A stretch of DNA of 64,000 nt from an uncultured Acidovorax sp. (GCA_913774625.1 CAJYHL010000051.1:1-64000), one strand, 5' to 3'. Positions 10,777-21,053 are shown, counted from the first letter of the stretch. Numbers and translations are program-made. Notes: generated by a model from the letters alone, not told the origin.

Positions 10777-12015
10777 TCAGAAATCGACCAGGCTCAGCCC
10801 CACGCTGAACACCGTGCGCTTGCGGTTGTAGTCGATCAGGCTGTCGCCGTAGCCCGAGAAGAGCGCCGTGTGCAGCCGCAGGTTGCTCTTGCCGGCGCCG
10901 ATGTTCTGGCCCAGCGTCTGCAGCCATTCCAGACGGGCCGAGCCCCGGTTGGCGTTGCCCAGCGAATGCCGGCCGGTCAGGATGAAGGTGTTGCTGCGGT
11001 CGGGGCGCCAGCTCACGGTCATCTCGCCGCGGCCCAGGTAGTTGCTGATGCCGGGGTTGTCGTCGTCGGCGGCGCTTTCGTGCAGGCGCTTCCAGAGGCG
11101 GGCGCTCACCGTCCAGCGGTTGTCCAGCTCGATGCCGGTCATCAGGTAGGCGCGGTTCCAGCTGCGCGACAGCGGCAGGCTCTGGCCGTTGGACTGATGG
11201 ACCAGTCCGATGCCCGAATAGCGCCAGCGCCAGCCGAAGGGCAGTTGCGCTGTGGTGGGATAGACGTACATCACCTCGGGCTCGTGGTCGGTGGCACGGA
11301 AGGGGCGGGAGATGGCCGGGCTGAACACCTGCCAGTACGACTGCTGCGAATAGGCCAGCCAGAGCGAGTCGCGCAGGTTGGAATTCTCCGAGGTGAGCAG
11401 GTTCTGCGCGAGCTTGGTGCGCACCGACAGCTGCACGCGCATTTCGGCCGTGCGGTAGTCGATGGGCGCGGCGGCGGTATGGCCCGGCGCGTCGGAGGTG
11501 GGCTGCCGGTTCACGTTGCTGGCCTTGGTGAGCGACACGCTGATCGGCCGGTAGCCACGGAAGCGGAAGCTGCCGCAGTCGCTGCCCGATTCCAGCTCCC
11601 AGAAGCGCGACAGGGTGCTGTATTGCTCGTCGCGGCAGCCGTCGGACTGGGCGACTTCGATGATGCGGGTGGCGGGCAGGGTGGCGTCCACGGGCTTGGG
11701 CGGAGGCGCGGCAGCCGCTTCCGCGGACGTGCCTGGCCTGGCCTCGGCAGGCGGGGTGGAGGTGGCAGCGGCGGCGCTGGCCGCAGGCGCCTGCCAGGAC
11801 TGCTGGCCGGCCCACTGGTCGAAACACGCCAGCCGCGCATCGCTGCTGTCCGTCATGGCGGCGCAGCGGCGCCAGGCGGTGTCGCCCGCGGCGGCCGGCG
11901 CGGGCGGCAGCTGCTGGGCCAGGGCGGAGCCCAGCGGTGCGCCGAGCGCCAGCGCGGCGGCGAGGGCGGCATTGCGGGAAAGGGCGGATGGGGGCGGTAG
12001 GAGCATGGTGCGCAT
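10777..12015 (-). CDS. pldA: Outer-membrane phospholipase A
   Basis: Hydrolyses phospholipids that reach the outer leaflet of the outer membrane. The protein is 412 aa with a signal peptide (about 1-33, cut near SALA-QQ), a Pro/Ala-rich linker, then the beta-barrel domain from about 120. The catalytic triad of the family is visible: HQSNG supplies His273 and Ser275, and RSWNRA supplies Asn287. The C-terminus ends in Phe (SLVDF), as is normal for barrel insertion. The ATG at 12015 is preferred, with ATG 12006 possible. It is longer than E. coli PldA because of the N-terminal linker. The gene is divergent from the chemoreceptor at 12221. Confidence 0.9.
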   Translation of the reverse strand: MRTMLLPPPSALSRNAALAAALALGAPLGSALAQQLPPAPAAAGDTAWRRCAAMTDSSDARLACFDQWAGQQSWQAPAASAAAATSTPPAEARPGTSAEAAAAPPPKPVDATLPATRIIEVAQSDGCRDEQYSTLSRFWELESGSDCGSFRFRGYRPISVSLTKASNVNRQPTSDAPGHTAAAPIDYRTAEMRVQLSVRTKLAQNLLTSENSNLRDSLWLAYSQQSYWQVFSPAISRPFRATDHEPEVMYVYPTTAQLPFGWRWRYSGIGLVHQSNGQSLPLSRSWNRAYLMTGIELDNRWTVSARLWKRLHESAADDDNPGISNYLGRGEMTVSWRPDRSNTFILTGRHSLGNANRGSARLEWLQTLGQNIGAGKSNLRLHTALFSGYGDSLIDYNRKRTVFSVGLSLVDF

Positions 12016-12220
12016 CGTTTTCTGCAGGCGGCGGCGGTCGGCGAGTATCGCCGGCTCTGGCGCGGAGCAGGGCCGGCGGGGCGGCAAAACCTTGGCCGGG
12101 CTCCGTTCGCCGCAACCTGCTCGCACCGCTGCAGGTTTTGAGTGCTTGTCACAAATACATACAATTGAGACACTTGTAGGTTAATATCCAAGGGTTTTCC
12201 CTAGGAAATTAGCTCAAGAA

Positions 12221-13813
12221 ATGACTCTGCATCACTTTTCCATCGGCAAGCGCCTGGGCATGGCCTTCGGGCTGCTGACTCTGTTCATCATCGGCATGGT
12301 GGCCGTCGGAACCTGGCAGCTGCAATCCGTGGCCCGCGAAACCGCCAACGTCATGGCCCAGCCGCTCGCCAAGGAGCGCACGCTGTCGGACTGGTATCGC
12401 AACATCTACAGCAATGTGCGTCGCCACACCGTCGTGGCCTTGAGCAGCGACCCCACCCTGGCTTCGCGCCTGGCCGGCGAGAACGCCGCGTTCTCGCGCA
12501 CCTCGTCGCAGCAGCAGCAGGAACTGGCCAGGCTCGTTTCCGGGCCCGAGGAGCAGGCCCTGTTCGACAACGTGGGGGCGCAGCGCAAGCTCTTCCTCGC
12601 CGCCCGCGATGCCATCTACAAGGCCAAGGCGGAAGGCCGCGAAGAGGACGTGCAGCGGTTGCTGAACAGCGAGCTCACCCCGCTGGGCGACCGCTATCTG
12701 GCCGCGCTGCAGACCTTGCTGGACTTCCAGCGCAAGCGCATCAACCAGGCGGGCGAATCCGTGCAGCGCAACTACGAGGCCGGCCGCGATGCGCTGATCG
12801 CACTGGGCGTGCTGGCCACGGCGGCCGCCATGGGCCTGGCCTGGGCCATCACCCGCAGCGTCACCCAGCCGCTGCACCGCGCCGTGTCGGTGGCTGAATC
12901 GGTCGCCGGCGGCGACCTGACGGTGCGCGCCGAGAGCCAGGCGCGCGACGAGACCGGGCAACTGCTGCGCGCCCTGGACGCCATGGGCCGGCAACTGCGC
13001 GGCACCGTTGATCAGGTGCGCCGCGGCGCGGACGGCATCGCCCTGGCCTCCAGCGAGATCGCCAGCGGCAACATCGACCTCTCCAGCCGCACCGAGCAGC
13101 AGGCCAGCGCGCTGCAGCAGACGGCCGCCTCGATGGAGCAGATGACCGCCACCGTGCGCCAGAACGCCGACAGCGCCGCGCTGGCCGACCAGCTGGCGCG
13201 ATCGGCCTCCGACATGGCGGTGCGCGGCGGCGAGGTGGTGGGCAACGTGGTCAGCACCATGGGCGGCATCCACAGCTCCTCGCGCAAGATCGTGGACATC
13301 ATCGGGGTGATCGACTCCATCGCCTTCCAGACCAACATCCTGGCGCTGAACGCCGCCGTGGAAGCGGCCCGCGCAGGTGAACAAGGCCGTGGCTTCGCCG
13401 TGGTGGCCAGCGAGGTGCGCACCCTGGCGCAGCGCAGCGCCACGGCCGCGCGGGAGATCAAGGCGCTGATCGACGACTCGGTGACCCAGGTGGATGAGGG
13501 CAACCGCCTGGTCGAGGAAGCCGGCAAGGTGATCGGCGACGTGGTGGCCGGCGTGCGCCGCGTGACCGACATCGTGGGCGAGATCAGCGCGGCCAGCCGC
13601 GAACAGACCCAGGGCCTGGAGCAGGTGAACCAGGCCATCGCGCAGATGGACCAGGTCACGCAGCAGAACGCCGCGCTGGTCGAGGAAGCCGCCGCCGCCA
13701 CGGGCTCGCTGGAGGCGCAGTCCAGCCAGCTGGTGCAGGCCGTGTCGGTGTTCCAGCTGGACCAGGGCCACGCCCATGCCCACCGCGCGCCGCTGCGCCT
13801 GACTGCGGCCTGA
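12221..13813 (+). CDS. Methyl-accepting chemotaxis protein
   Basis: Transmembrane chemoreceptor of 530 aa: TM1 at about 11-33, a four-helix periplasmic ligand domain at about 34-190, TM2 at about 190-212, HAMP at about 213-265, and the cytoplasmic signalling hairpin around [20 protein letters not shown] (about 368-388). Gln/Glu-rich methylation helices are present on both sides. It ends [14 protein letters not shown], without the NWETF-type pentapeptide that tethers CheR and CheB. The ligand is unknown. The 205-base divergent spacer from pldA is comparatively A+T-rich just before the start and probably holds promoters for both genes. Confidence 0.93.
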   Translation: MTLHHFSIGKRLGMAFGLLTLFIIGMVAVGTWQLQSVARETANVMAQPLAKERTLSDWYRNIYSNVRRHTVVALSSDPTLASRLAGENAAFSRTSSQQQQELARLVSGPEEQALFDNVGAQRKLFLAARDAIYKAKAEGREEDVQRLLNSELTPLGDRYLAALQTLLDFQRKRINQAGESVQRNYEAGRDALIALGVLATAAAMGLAWAITRSVTQPLHRAVSVAESVAGGDLTVRAESQARDETGQLLRALDAMGRQLRGTVDQVRRGADGIALASSEIASGNIDLSSRTEQQASALQQTAASMEQMTATVRQNADSAALADQLARSASDMAVRGGEVVGNVVSTMGGIHSSSRKIVDIIGVIDSIAFQTNILALNAAVEAARAGEQGRGFAVVASEVRTLAQRSATAAREIKALIDDSVTQVDEGNRLVEEAGKVIGDVVAGVRRVTDIVGEISAASREQTQGLEQVNQAIAQMDQVTQQNAALVEEAAAATGSLEAQSSQLVQAVSVFQLDQGHAHAHRAPLRLTAA

Positions 13814-13835
13814 GCCGCAGCCGGCTCGGCCGGGG

Positions 13836-15902
13836 TCAGCCCCCGGCCGCCGGCTGGGCCTTGCGCGCCGCGAATTCGGCGCGCAGGGCGCGCAGCTTTT
13901 CGCGCGGGTCTTCGCGGGCGGTGGCCTTGTCCAGGCCCATCTCGGCGATGAAGCGGCTGGGCTGGGCGTTGACGAATTCGCGGCCCTTCTTGCGCTTCTT
14001 GGTCCAGCTCACGGCCAGGCTGCGCTGGGCGCGGGTGATGCCCACGTACATCAGGCGGCGCTCTTCCTGCAGGCGCTGCAGGGTGTCGTCGCTCACCACC
14101 TGCTGGCGGCCCTCGTCGTCGTCGAGCTTGAAGGGCAGCATGCCCTCGGTCACGCCCACCAGCATCACGTGCGGCCATTCCAGGCCCTTGGATGCGTGCA
14201 GGGTGGACAGGGTGACCAGGTCCTCGTCCTTCTCGCGCTCGCTGATGGTGGAAAGCAGGGCGATGGTCTGCGCCACTTCCAGCAGGCTCTTGGTCTCCTT
14301 GGCCATCACGGTGCCGGCGGCGTCCTCGATCTGTCCGCCCGCGCGCTGGCTCATCCAGTCGCAGAACTCCAGCACGTTGGTCCAGCGCGACGAGGCGGCG
14401 GTCTCGCTTTCCTCGCTGTCGTAGAGGTACTGCTCGTAGCCGATCTCCTTGAGCCAGTCGGTCATGAAGGCGCGCGAGGCCTCGGCGCCGTGGGTCTGGC
14501 GGGCCTTGTATTCCAGGTAGTTGATGTAGCGGCCGAACTCCAGCACGCTTTCGTGCGCCTTGCGCGGCAGCACGGCTTCGAGCATGTGGTTGAAGAGCGC
14601 GCCGAACATGCTCACCTTGTGCTGCGTGGCGAATTCGCCCAGCTTGGCCAGCGTGGTGTGGCCGATGCCGCGCTTCGGCGTGGTGATGGCGCGCAGGAAG
14701 GCCGGGTCGTCGTCGTTGTTGATCCAGAGGCGGAACCAGGCGCAGAGGTCCTTGATCTCGGCCCGGTCGAAGAAGCTGGTGCCGCCCGAGACCTTGTAGG
14801 GCACGTTCGCCTTGCGCAGGGCCTTCTCGAAGGGCTTGGCCTGGTGGTTGGCGCGGTAGAGGATGGCGAAGCTCTTCCACGCCGGCTGCGGGTTCAGCGT
14901 GGCGCGCAGGCTCTGGATGCGGGCCACGGCGCGCTCGGCCTCGTGCTCCTCGTTGTCGGCATCGACGATGCGCACCGGCTCGCCCTCGCCCAGTTCCGAG
15001 AACAGCGTCTTCGGATAGAGCTTGGGGTTGGGCTGGATGACGTTGTTGGCCGCGCGCAGGATGGCGCTGGTGGAACGGTAGTTCTGCTCCAGCTTGATGA
15101 CCTTGAGCCGCGGATAGTCCTGCGGCAGCTTCTTCAGGTTCTCCAGCGTGGCGCCGCGCCAGCCGTAGATGGACTGGTCGTCGTCGCCCACGGCGGTGAA
15201 GTGGCCGCGCTCGCCCACGAGCAGCTTGAGCAGTTCGTACTGCGTGGCATTGGTGTCCTGGTATTCATCGACCAGCACGTGGCCCAGCGCCTTCTGCCAT
15301 TTGGCGCGCACCTCGGGGAAGTCGCGCAGGAGGCGCAGCGGCATGCCGATCAGGTCGTCGAAGTCCACGCTCTGGTAGGCCGTCAGGCGCTCTTCGTAGC
15401 GCTGCATGATCACGGCGATGCTGCGCTCGTTGTCGTCCTGGGCCTGGGCCAGGGCCTGGGCGCTGTCGAGGCCGGCGTTCTTCCAGGCGCTGATGGTCCA
15501 CTGCCACTGGCGCGCGGTGGCGATGTCGGCCGTGCCGCCGGCCGCGTCCTTGATGATGCCGGTCACGTCGTCGGCGTCGAGGATGCTGAACTGGGGCTTG
15601 AGGCCCAGCACATGCCCGTCTTCGCGCACCATGCGCACGCCCAGGGCGTGGAAGGTGCAGACCATCACGTCGCGCGCGGCGCGGCCGATCAGGTGCTGGG
15701 CGCGCTCGCGCATTTCCGCGGCGGCCTTGTTGGTGAAGGTGATGGCCGCGATGCGGCGCGGCTCCAGGCCGGTCTCGATCAGCCGGCCGATCTTCATCGT
15801 GATCACGCGGGTCTTGCCGGAGCCGGCGCCGGCCAGCACCAGGCAGGGCCCCTCGGTGTAGTGGACGGCCTGGAGCTGGGCGAGGTTGAGTCCTGCGGAC
15901 AT
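13836..15902 (-). CDS. rep: ATP-dependent DNA helicase Rep (UvrD family)
   Basis: SF1A 3'-5' helicase, 688 aa, full length. The helicase motifs appear in order: AGAGSGKT (I), ITFTNKAA (Ia), VDEYQDTN (II), VGDDDQSIYGWRG (III), QNYRST (IV), TLHASKGLEW (V) and RRLMYVGITRAQ (VI). Length and motif wording favour Rep over UvrD or PcrA; it would clear protein obstacles ahead of replication forks. The ATG at 15902 gives the expected MSAGLNLAQLQAVH start. It converges with the chemoreceptor at 13813, with 22 bases between stops. Confidence 0.93.
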   Translation of the reverse strand: MSAGLNLAQLQAVHYTEGPCLVLAGAGSGKTRVITMKIGRLIETGLEPRRIAAITFTNKAAAEMRERAQHLIGRAARDVMVCTFHALGVRMVREDGHVLGLKPQFSILDADDVTGIIKDAAGGTADIATARQWQWTISAWKNAGLDSAQALAQAQDDNERSIAVIMQRYEERLTAYQSVDFDDLIGMPLRLLRDFPEVRAKWQKALGHVLVDEYQDTNATQYELLKLLVGERGHFTAVGDDDQSIYGWRGATLENLKKLPQDYPRLKVIKLEQNYRSTSAILRAANNVIQPNPKLYPKTLFSELGEGEPVRIVDADNEEHEAERAVARIQSLRATLNPQPAWKSFAILYRANHQAKPFEKALRKANVPYKVSGGTSFFDRAEIKDLCAWFRLWINNDDDPAFLRAITTPKRGIGHTTLAKLGEFATQHKVSMFGALFNHMLEAVLPRKAHESVLEFGRYINYLEYKARQTHGAEASRAFMTDWLKEIGYEQYLYDSEESETAASSRWTNVLEFCDWMSQRAGGQIEDAAGTVMAKETKSLLEVAQTIALLSTISEREKDEDLVTLSTLHASKGLEWPHVMLVGVTEGMLPFKLDDDEGRQQVVSDDTLQRLQEERRLMYVGITRAQRSLAVSWTKKRKKGREFVNAQPSRFIAEMGLDKATAREDPREKLRALRAEFAARKAQPAAGG

Positions 15903-16079
15903 GGCGGCGGCTTCTTGGAGAGATCGGGCAGGTGGCGGAACGGGACGGAGCGCGGGCGGCAGCCAGGCTGGCGGGCAGGCTGCGCTTCGGTGCGGCCCGG
16001 CGGGCGCCTGATCGGGGCAGGGCTGCCGGGCGGAGCGCGAATGATACAGACCGGGCGCGGCGCTCCCGGGCCGGGGACA

Positions 16080-17051
16080 ATGCGCGGCGTGCTGTCCGTT
16101 CTCGCCATCACCTTCCCTTTCTTCGCCCTGGTGGCGTGCGGCTACCTGGCCGCGCGCGGCGGGCTGCTGCCCCAGGCCGCCATTCCGGGGCTGAACGCCT
16201 TCGTGCTGTTCTTCGCGCTGCCCTGCATGCTGTACCGCTTCGGCGCGCAGACGCCCATCGGCCAGTTGCTGGACCCGGCGGCGGGCGGCGTCTATCTGCT
16301 CTGCGCGCTGGCCATGGTGGCGGCCACGGTGGCGCTCACGCGGCGGCGCCTGGGCTGGAACGACGCGGCCTTCGGCGCGCTGGTGGCGGCCTTTCCCAAC
16401 ACCGGTTTCATGGGCGTGCCGCTGCTGGTGGCGCTGCTGGGGCCGGCCGCCGCCGGGCCGGCCATCCTGACCATGCTGGTGGACATGGTGCTCACCACCT
16501 CGCTGTGCATCGCGCTCTCTCGGCTCGACGGCGCGGGCACGCACGGCGTGGCGGTGGCGCTGCGGCGCGCGCTGCGTGGCATGCTGGCCAACCCCATGCC
16601 CTGGTCGATCGCGCTGGGGGCCGTGGCTTCGGCCGCGCAGTGGCGGCTGCCCGGTCCCATCGACGGCACGCTGGCCCTGCTGGCCCAGGCGGCTTCGCCC
16701 GTGGCGCTCTTCACCATCGGCGCGGTGCTGGCGCGTTCGCGCATGCAGGCCGGCGGCGATCCCGGCGAACGCGTGGCGCCGCGCGACTATGTGCCCATCG
16801 CGCTGGTCAAGCTCTTCGTGCATCCGCTGCTGGTGTGGGCGGCGGGATGGGCGGCCATCGCCCTGGGGCTGCCCCTCTCGCCCTTCGCGCATACCGCGCT
16901 GGTGCTGGCGGCGGCGCTGCCCAGCGCCAGCAACGTGTCCTTGCTGGCCGAACGCTTCGGCGCCCACACCGGGCGCATCGCGCGGATCATCCTGGTATCG
17001 ACCGCACTGGCCTTCCTGAGCTTTTCAGGGGCGGTGGCGCTGCGGCCCTGA
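16080..17051 (+). CDS. AEC-family transporter
   Basis: A 323-aa inner-membrane carrier with about ten hydrophobic helices in two halves. Signature stretches are FPNTGFMGVPL in the first half and LPSASNVSLLAERFG in the second, typical of the auxin efflux carrier/malonate transporter (MdcF-like) family. The substrate is probably an organic acid, but that is not decided by sequence. It is divergent from rep across 177 bases in which I see no gene. Confidence 0.9.
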   Translation: MRGVLSVLAITFPFFALVACGYLAARGGLLPQAAIPGLNAFVLFFALPCMLYRFGAQTPIGQLLDPAAGGVYLLCALAMVAATVALTRRRLGWNDAAFGALVAAFPNTGFMGVPLLVALLGPAAAGPAILTMLVDMVLTTSLCIALSRLDGAGTHGVAVALRRALRGMLANPMPWSIALGAVASAAQWRLPGPIDGTLALLAQAASPVALFTIGAVLARSRMQAGGDPGERVAPRDYVPIALVKLFVHPLLVWAAGWAAIALGLPLSPFAHTALVLAAALPSASNVSLLAERFGAHTGRIARIILVSTALAFLSFSGAVALRP

Positions 17052-17127
17052 TCCGCCATGCTATCGAATGAGTAGCTGGCTGCCGTTGCTCAGCGCCGGT
17101 GGCCGGCTGAAATCGCCGGGGCGGGCG

Positions 17128-17412
17128 TCAGGCGTCGGCCGGCACGCGCCGGCCCACCAGATAGGCCACGCCCCGGGGGCCGTACCACTCGGCATGCGGC
17201 TGCCCGGCGCCCAGGTGGAAGACCTCGCCCTCGCGGTAGGTGCGCTCGGCGCCGTCTTCGGTACGGATGCGGATCTCGCCCGAGACGATGAGCGCCTTGG
17301 CCTCGAATTCGTGGCTGTGGTCGTCCCACATGCCGCCGGGCTCGCGTTCCACGCGCACGATCTGGTCGAAGCCCTCCTGGGCGAGCTGGGTCTGGAAGCT
17401 GGCGATGTCCAT
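17128..17412 (-). CDS. Small cupin-domain protein
   Basis: A single cupin barrel of 94 aa. The first cupin motif is WDDHSHEFEAKALIVSGE (His, His and Glu as metal ligands) and the second is GEVFHLGAGQPHAEW. The compact size fits a metal-binding isomerase-like or sensor cupin. Start at the ATG reading MDIASFQ. It is divergent from the GT39 gene. Confidence 0.85.
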   Translation of the reverse strand: MDIASFQTQLAQEGFDQIVRVEREPGGMWDDHSHEFEAKALIVSGEIRIRTEDGAERTYREGEVFHLGAGQPHAEWYGPRGVAYLVGRRVPADA

Positions 17413-17550
17413 GGCTGCGATGCGGGGTGGGCTGTGTGAGGACGGTGGCGCGAGGGGGCTCGAAGTGGCTGGCTTTCGCCCTGCGATCAGCCCTATCGGA
17501 TCCCGGTCAAGTTTCAAATTTTACAATTGCGGTGTTTCCGCCGCGCGGCC

Positions 17551-19110
17551 ATGTCCGCTTCTCCCTCTTCCATGTCCGCCCATTCCCCTGCCTCTTCCCC
17601 ATTGCAGCTTCCCGCGCCCTGGCGTCCCGTCGCGTGGTTCGCCCTGGCCTACGTGCTGGCCTGGTCGCTGCTGCCGCCGCTGCTCGGCTCCAGCCTGCCG
17701 CTGGACGTGGCCGAAAGCCTGTCCTGGGGCCATGAATGGCAGTGGGGCTACTACAAGCACCCGCCGCTGGCGCCCTGGCTGCTGGAGCTGTCCTACCGCG
17801 CCTTCGGCCATGTCGGCCCCTTCTTCCTGAGCCAGCTCTTCATCGCCCTGACGCTCTGGATCGTATGGCGCACCGGCTGCCGGCTCATGCCGCGCGAGCG
17901 GGCGTTCATCGGCACGCTGCTGACCATGGGCGTGGCCTACTACACGCGCCCGGCGCTGGAGTTCAACCACAACATCGCGCAGATGCCGTTCTGGGCCGCC
18001 GTGGGCTACGGCTTCACGGCCGCCCTGCAGAAGGACGGGCGGCTGCGCCACTGGGCGCTGGTGGGCGTGGCGGGCGGGCTGGGCCTCATCACCAAGTATT
18101 CCGTGGGCGCGCTGCTGGCCACGCTGGCGCTCTACCTGCTGGCCACGCCCGCGCGCCGGCAGCTGCTGCGCCCGGGCCCCTGGCTGGCGCTGGCGCTGAT
18201 GGCGCTCATCTTCTGGCCGCACCTGATGTGGCTGCAGCACACCGACTGGCTGCCCATGGCCTATGCCAGCAGCCGCGCCTCCGCCGACGGCGACGTCAGC
18301 CGCGCGGATGCGCTCAACTTCATGCTCACGCAGTGCCTCAACCATGTGCCGCTGGCGCTTATCGTGCTGGCCGCCGCCTTCTTCACGCGCCGCCAGCGCC
18401 GGGCTCTCGCGGCGCACGACCCGGGCGCTGCCCGCTGGCGCCTGCATTCGGCCCGGCCGGCCTATCTGCTGGTGCTGGCGGCGGGTTCGGCCCTGCTGGT
18501 GTCCGCGGTGGGCCTGGCCCTGGGCCTGCGCGTGCGCGACATGTGGGGCGTGCCCATGTGGGTCTTCAGCGGCCTGCTGGTGGCCGCCTGGCTGCCGTCG
18601 GCCGGCCTGCGACCCATGCGGCCCTATCTGCTGCGCGGCCTGGCCGTTTGGCTGGTGCTCGTTTCCGTGCTGACCTTCGCCTTCCTGGCCTGGGGCGCGC
18701 ACTGGCGCCAGCGCCCTTCGCGCATGGACTGGCCCCAGGCCGCGCTGGCCCGGCAGGCCGACGCCACCTGGCAGTCGCAGTCGCGCTGCGCCATCGACTC
18801 CGTGTCGGGCGACTACTGGCTGGTGGGGCTGCTGGCCGCGCAGATGCCGGAGCGGCCTTCGGTCTTCATCGCGGGCGACGAGCGCTTTTCTCCCTGGATC
18901 TCGCCCGAACGCCTGGCGGCACGCGGTACGCTCTGGGTCGGGCTGGACGGCGATGCGCCGCCGCCCTGGCTGGAGCTTCTGGGTGCCGACCCTTCCATGC
19001 GCGTGCAGCAGGGCCAGTGGACGGTGGACTGGCCCGAAAAGCGCGCCGGCCCGCCCATCGCCATGCGCTGGCGCAGCTATGTGCCGGCGGCCTGCGCCCG
19101 CACGCCCTGA
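17551..19110 (+). CDS. GT39-family glycosyltransferase, ArnT-like
   Basis: Integral inner-membrane glycosyltransferase of 519 aa with about ten helices and a C-terminal periplasmic domain. The first loop holds DVAESLSWGHEWQWGYYKHPP, typical of the polyprenol-phosphate sugar transferases of the PMT/ArnT superfamily. With the GT2 and YdjC genes immediately downstream it matches the FlmK/LgmB component of lipid A amino-sugar decoration in Francisella and Bordetella; the role is inferred from this context. I use the ATG at 17551; the frame opens earlier at a TTG (17527), and ATG 17572 is an alternative. A short A+T-rich stretch precedes it and probably carries the promoter. Confidence 0.85.
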   Translation: MSASPSSMSAHSPASSPLQLPAPWRPVAWFALAYVLAWSLLPPLLGSSLPLDVAESLSWGHEWQWGYYKHPPLAPWLLELSYRAFGHVGPFFLSQLFIALTLWIVWRTGCRLMPRERAFIGTLLTMGVAYYTRPALEFNHNIAQMPFWAAVGYGFTAALQKDGRLRHWALVGVAGGLGLITKYSVGALLATLALYLLATPARRQLLRPGPWLALALMALIFWPHLMWLQHTDWLPMAYASSRASADGDVSRADALNFMLTQCLNHVPLALIVLAAAFFTRRQRRALAAHDPGAARWRLHSARPAYLLVLAAGSALLVSAVGLALGLRVRDMWGVPMWVFSGLLVAAWLPSAGLRPMRPYLLRGLAVWLVLVSVLTFAFLAWGAHWRQRPSRMDWPQAALARQADATWQSQSRCAIDSVSGDYWLVGLLAAQMPERPSVFIAGDERFSPWISPERLAARGTLWVGLDGDAPPPWLELLGADPSMRVQQGQWTVDWPEKRAGPPIAMRWRSYVPAACARTP

Positions 19111-19160
19111 CCGATCCGGCCGATTCCCACGACCTCTACCTACAAAGCCCGTCCCTGCCC

Positions 19161-20192
19161 ATGTCTTCCCTGCCCGCTGCCGAACCCCATTTCTATGCCG
19201 AGTTCGCCCCGGACGCTCCCAGTGCCGCGCTGCCGCGCGCGCCGCTGCGGCTGAGCTGCGTCGTGCCCGCGCACAACGAGGCGCCCAACCTGGCCGGCTT
19301 CGTGCGCGCCCTGGCGCAGGCGGTGGCCCAGCTCACGCCCGACTTCGAGATCGTCGTGGTCAACGACGGCAGCCGCGACGCCACGCACGACATCGCGCTG
19401 GAGCTGGCCGCCGAGCTGCCGCTGCGCTACATCGCCCTGTCGCGCAACTTCGGCAAGGAAGCGGCGCTCTCGGCCGGCATCGACCATGCGCGCGGCAACG
19501 CCGTGCTGCTGATCGACGCCGATTTCCAGCACCCGCTGGATCTGCTGCCCGAGATGCATGCGCTCTGGCAGCGCGGCTACGAGATGATCTACGGCGTGAT
19601 CGCGGACCGCTGCGCGGAGAGCGGCGTCAAGCGCGTGGGCACCAACGTGTTCTACCGGCTGATGAACCTGGGCAATGCGGTCAAGGTGCCGCCGCATGCG
19701 GGCGACTTCCGCTGGATGGACCGCCGCGTGGCCGACGCGCTCAAGGCCCTGCCCGAGCGCAACCTGTTCATGAAGGGCCTCTACGCCTGGGTGGGCTTCA
19801 AGACCGCCGCGCTGCCCTTCGTGCCGCTGGAGCGTGCGGCCGGCGTGTCCAGCTTCCGGCTGCGGCAGCTGGGCTCGCTGGCCATGCTGGGGCTGACCTC
19901 GTTCACCACGCTGCCGCTGCGCATGTGGAGCCTGCTGGGCGGCATCATCTCGGTGGTGGCGCTGGCCTACGGCCTGTGGATCGCCATCGCCACCCTGGCC
20001 TTCGGCAGCGACCTGGAAGGCTGGCCCACGCTGGCCGTCAGCATCATGCTGTTCTCGGGCGTGCAGCTCATGTCCATCGGCATCCTGGGCGAATACATCG
20101 GCCGCATCTACGACGAGGTCAAGAGCCGGCCCAAGTACCTGGTGGCGCGCGACGAAGACCGCAGCCCGCTGCGCGGCGAACGCCAGCCATGA
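19161..20192 (+). CDS. GT2-family polyprenol-phosphate glycosyltransferase
   Basis: A 343-aa GT-A fold enzyme with VVPAHNEAPNL, VVVNDGSRDAT and LIDADFQHPLDL (DxD site), followed by two C-terminal membrane helices (about 260-285 and 295-320), the ArnC/GtrB/DPM1 plan. It should load a sugar onto undecaprenyl phosphate on the cytoplasmic face. In the proposed pathway it plays the FlmF2/LgmA part, making undecaprenyl-phosphate N-acetylhexosamine. It lies 50 bases after the GT39 gene and overlaps the deacetylase start by 4 bases. Confidence 0.9.
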   Translation: MSSLPAAEPHFYAEFAPDAPSAALPRAPLRLSCVVPAHNEAPNLAGFVRALAQAVAQLTPDFEIVVVNDGSRDATHDIALELAAELPLRYIALSRNFGKEAALSAGIDHARGNAVLLIDADFQHPLDLLPEMHALWQRGYEMIYGVIADRCAESGVKRVGTNVFYRLMNLGNAVKVPPHAGDFRWMDRRVADALKALPERNLFMKGLYAWVGFKTAALPFVPLERAAGVSSFRLRQLGSLAMLGLTSFTTLPLRMWSLLGGIISVVALAYGLWIAIATLAFGSDLEGWPTLAVSIMLFSGVQLMSIGILGEYIGRIYDEVKSRPKYLVARDEDRSPLRGERQP

Positions 20193-21052
20193 CCGCCGCG
20201 CAGCAGCAGGACCAGGAGCAGCGGCACGCCATCGTCCTCTGCGCCGACGACTACGCCCTGCACCCGCTGGTGGACGAGGCGGTCGAGCGCCTGGCGCTGG
20301 CCGGGCGCCTGTCGGCCACCAGCTGCATGGCGACTTCGCCGCTGTGGCCGGAGGCCGCATCCCGGCTGGCCGCGCTGCGCCCGCAGCTGGCCGTGGGCCT
20401 GCACTTCAACCTGACCGAAAGCCACAGCGGCGCCCATCCGGCGCAGGCGCTGGGCGCGGTGATCCGCCAGGCCTATCTGCGCCGCGACCCGGCCGATGCG
20501 CTGCGTGCCGCCTGGCGCGAACAACTCGACGCCTTCGAGCAGGCCCTCGGCACGCCGCCCGACTTCATCGACGGCCACCAGCATGTCCACCAGCTGCCCG
20601 GCCTGCGCGACGCGCTGCTGGCCGAGCTGCAGGCCCGCTACGCGCCGCACGAGCGGCCCTGGGTGCGCTCCACCGTGCCCGCCGGGGCGCTCTGGCGCAG
20701 CCCCAAGGCCGCCGTCATCGCCCTGCTGGGCGGCTGGACGGCCACGCGCCGGCTGCGCCGCGCCGGGGTGGCGATGAACCGGGGCTTCGGCGGGGTCTAT
20801 GGCTTCGACGCCGCCACCGAAGCCGGCTACGGCGCGCAGATGGCCGCCTGGCTGCCCCAGTCGGCGCATGGTGGCCTGCTCATGTGCCACCCGGCGGCCG
20901 GCGTGGTGCAGGGCGATGCCATCGGCGCGCAGCGGCCGGTCGAATACCGCTACCTGCTGTCCGACGCCTTCGGCGCACTGCTGCAGCGCTCGGGCTGCGT
21001 GGTGCAGCAGGGGCCCCAGGCCATCGCCGCGCTGCTCGCGCCGGCTGCCTGA
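20189..21052 (+). CDS. YdjC/ChbG-family deacetylase, NaxD-like
   Basis: A 287-aa carbohydrate deacetylase. The metal/acid motif is CADDYALH near the N-terminus; further conserved pieces are GLHFNLTE and DGHQHVHQLPG, which supply the divalent-metal histidines and the catalytic aspartate of the YdjC family. NaxD of Francisella and LgmC of Bordetella, from the same family, deacetylate undecaprenyl-phosphate N-acetylhexosamine so that the free amine can be transferred to lipid A. HpnK (hopanoid) and ChbG (chitooligosaccharide) are other family members, but the adjacent GT2 and GT39 genes favour the lipid A role. Confidence 0.85.
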   Translation: MTAAQQQDQEQRHAIVLCADDYALHPLVDEAVERLALAGRLSATSCMATSPLWPEAASRLAALRPQLAVGLHFNLTESHSGAHPAQALGAVIRQAYLRRDPADALRAAWREQLDAFEQALGTPPDFIDGHQHVHQLPGLRDALLAELQARYAPHERPWVRSTVPAGALWRSPKAAVIALLGGWTATRRLRRAGVAMNRGFGGVYGFDAATEAGYGAQMAAWLPQSAHGGLLMCHPAAGVVQGDAIGAQRPVEYRYLLSDAFGALLQRSGCVVQQGPQAIAALLAPAA

Positions 21053-21053
21053 T

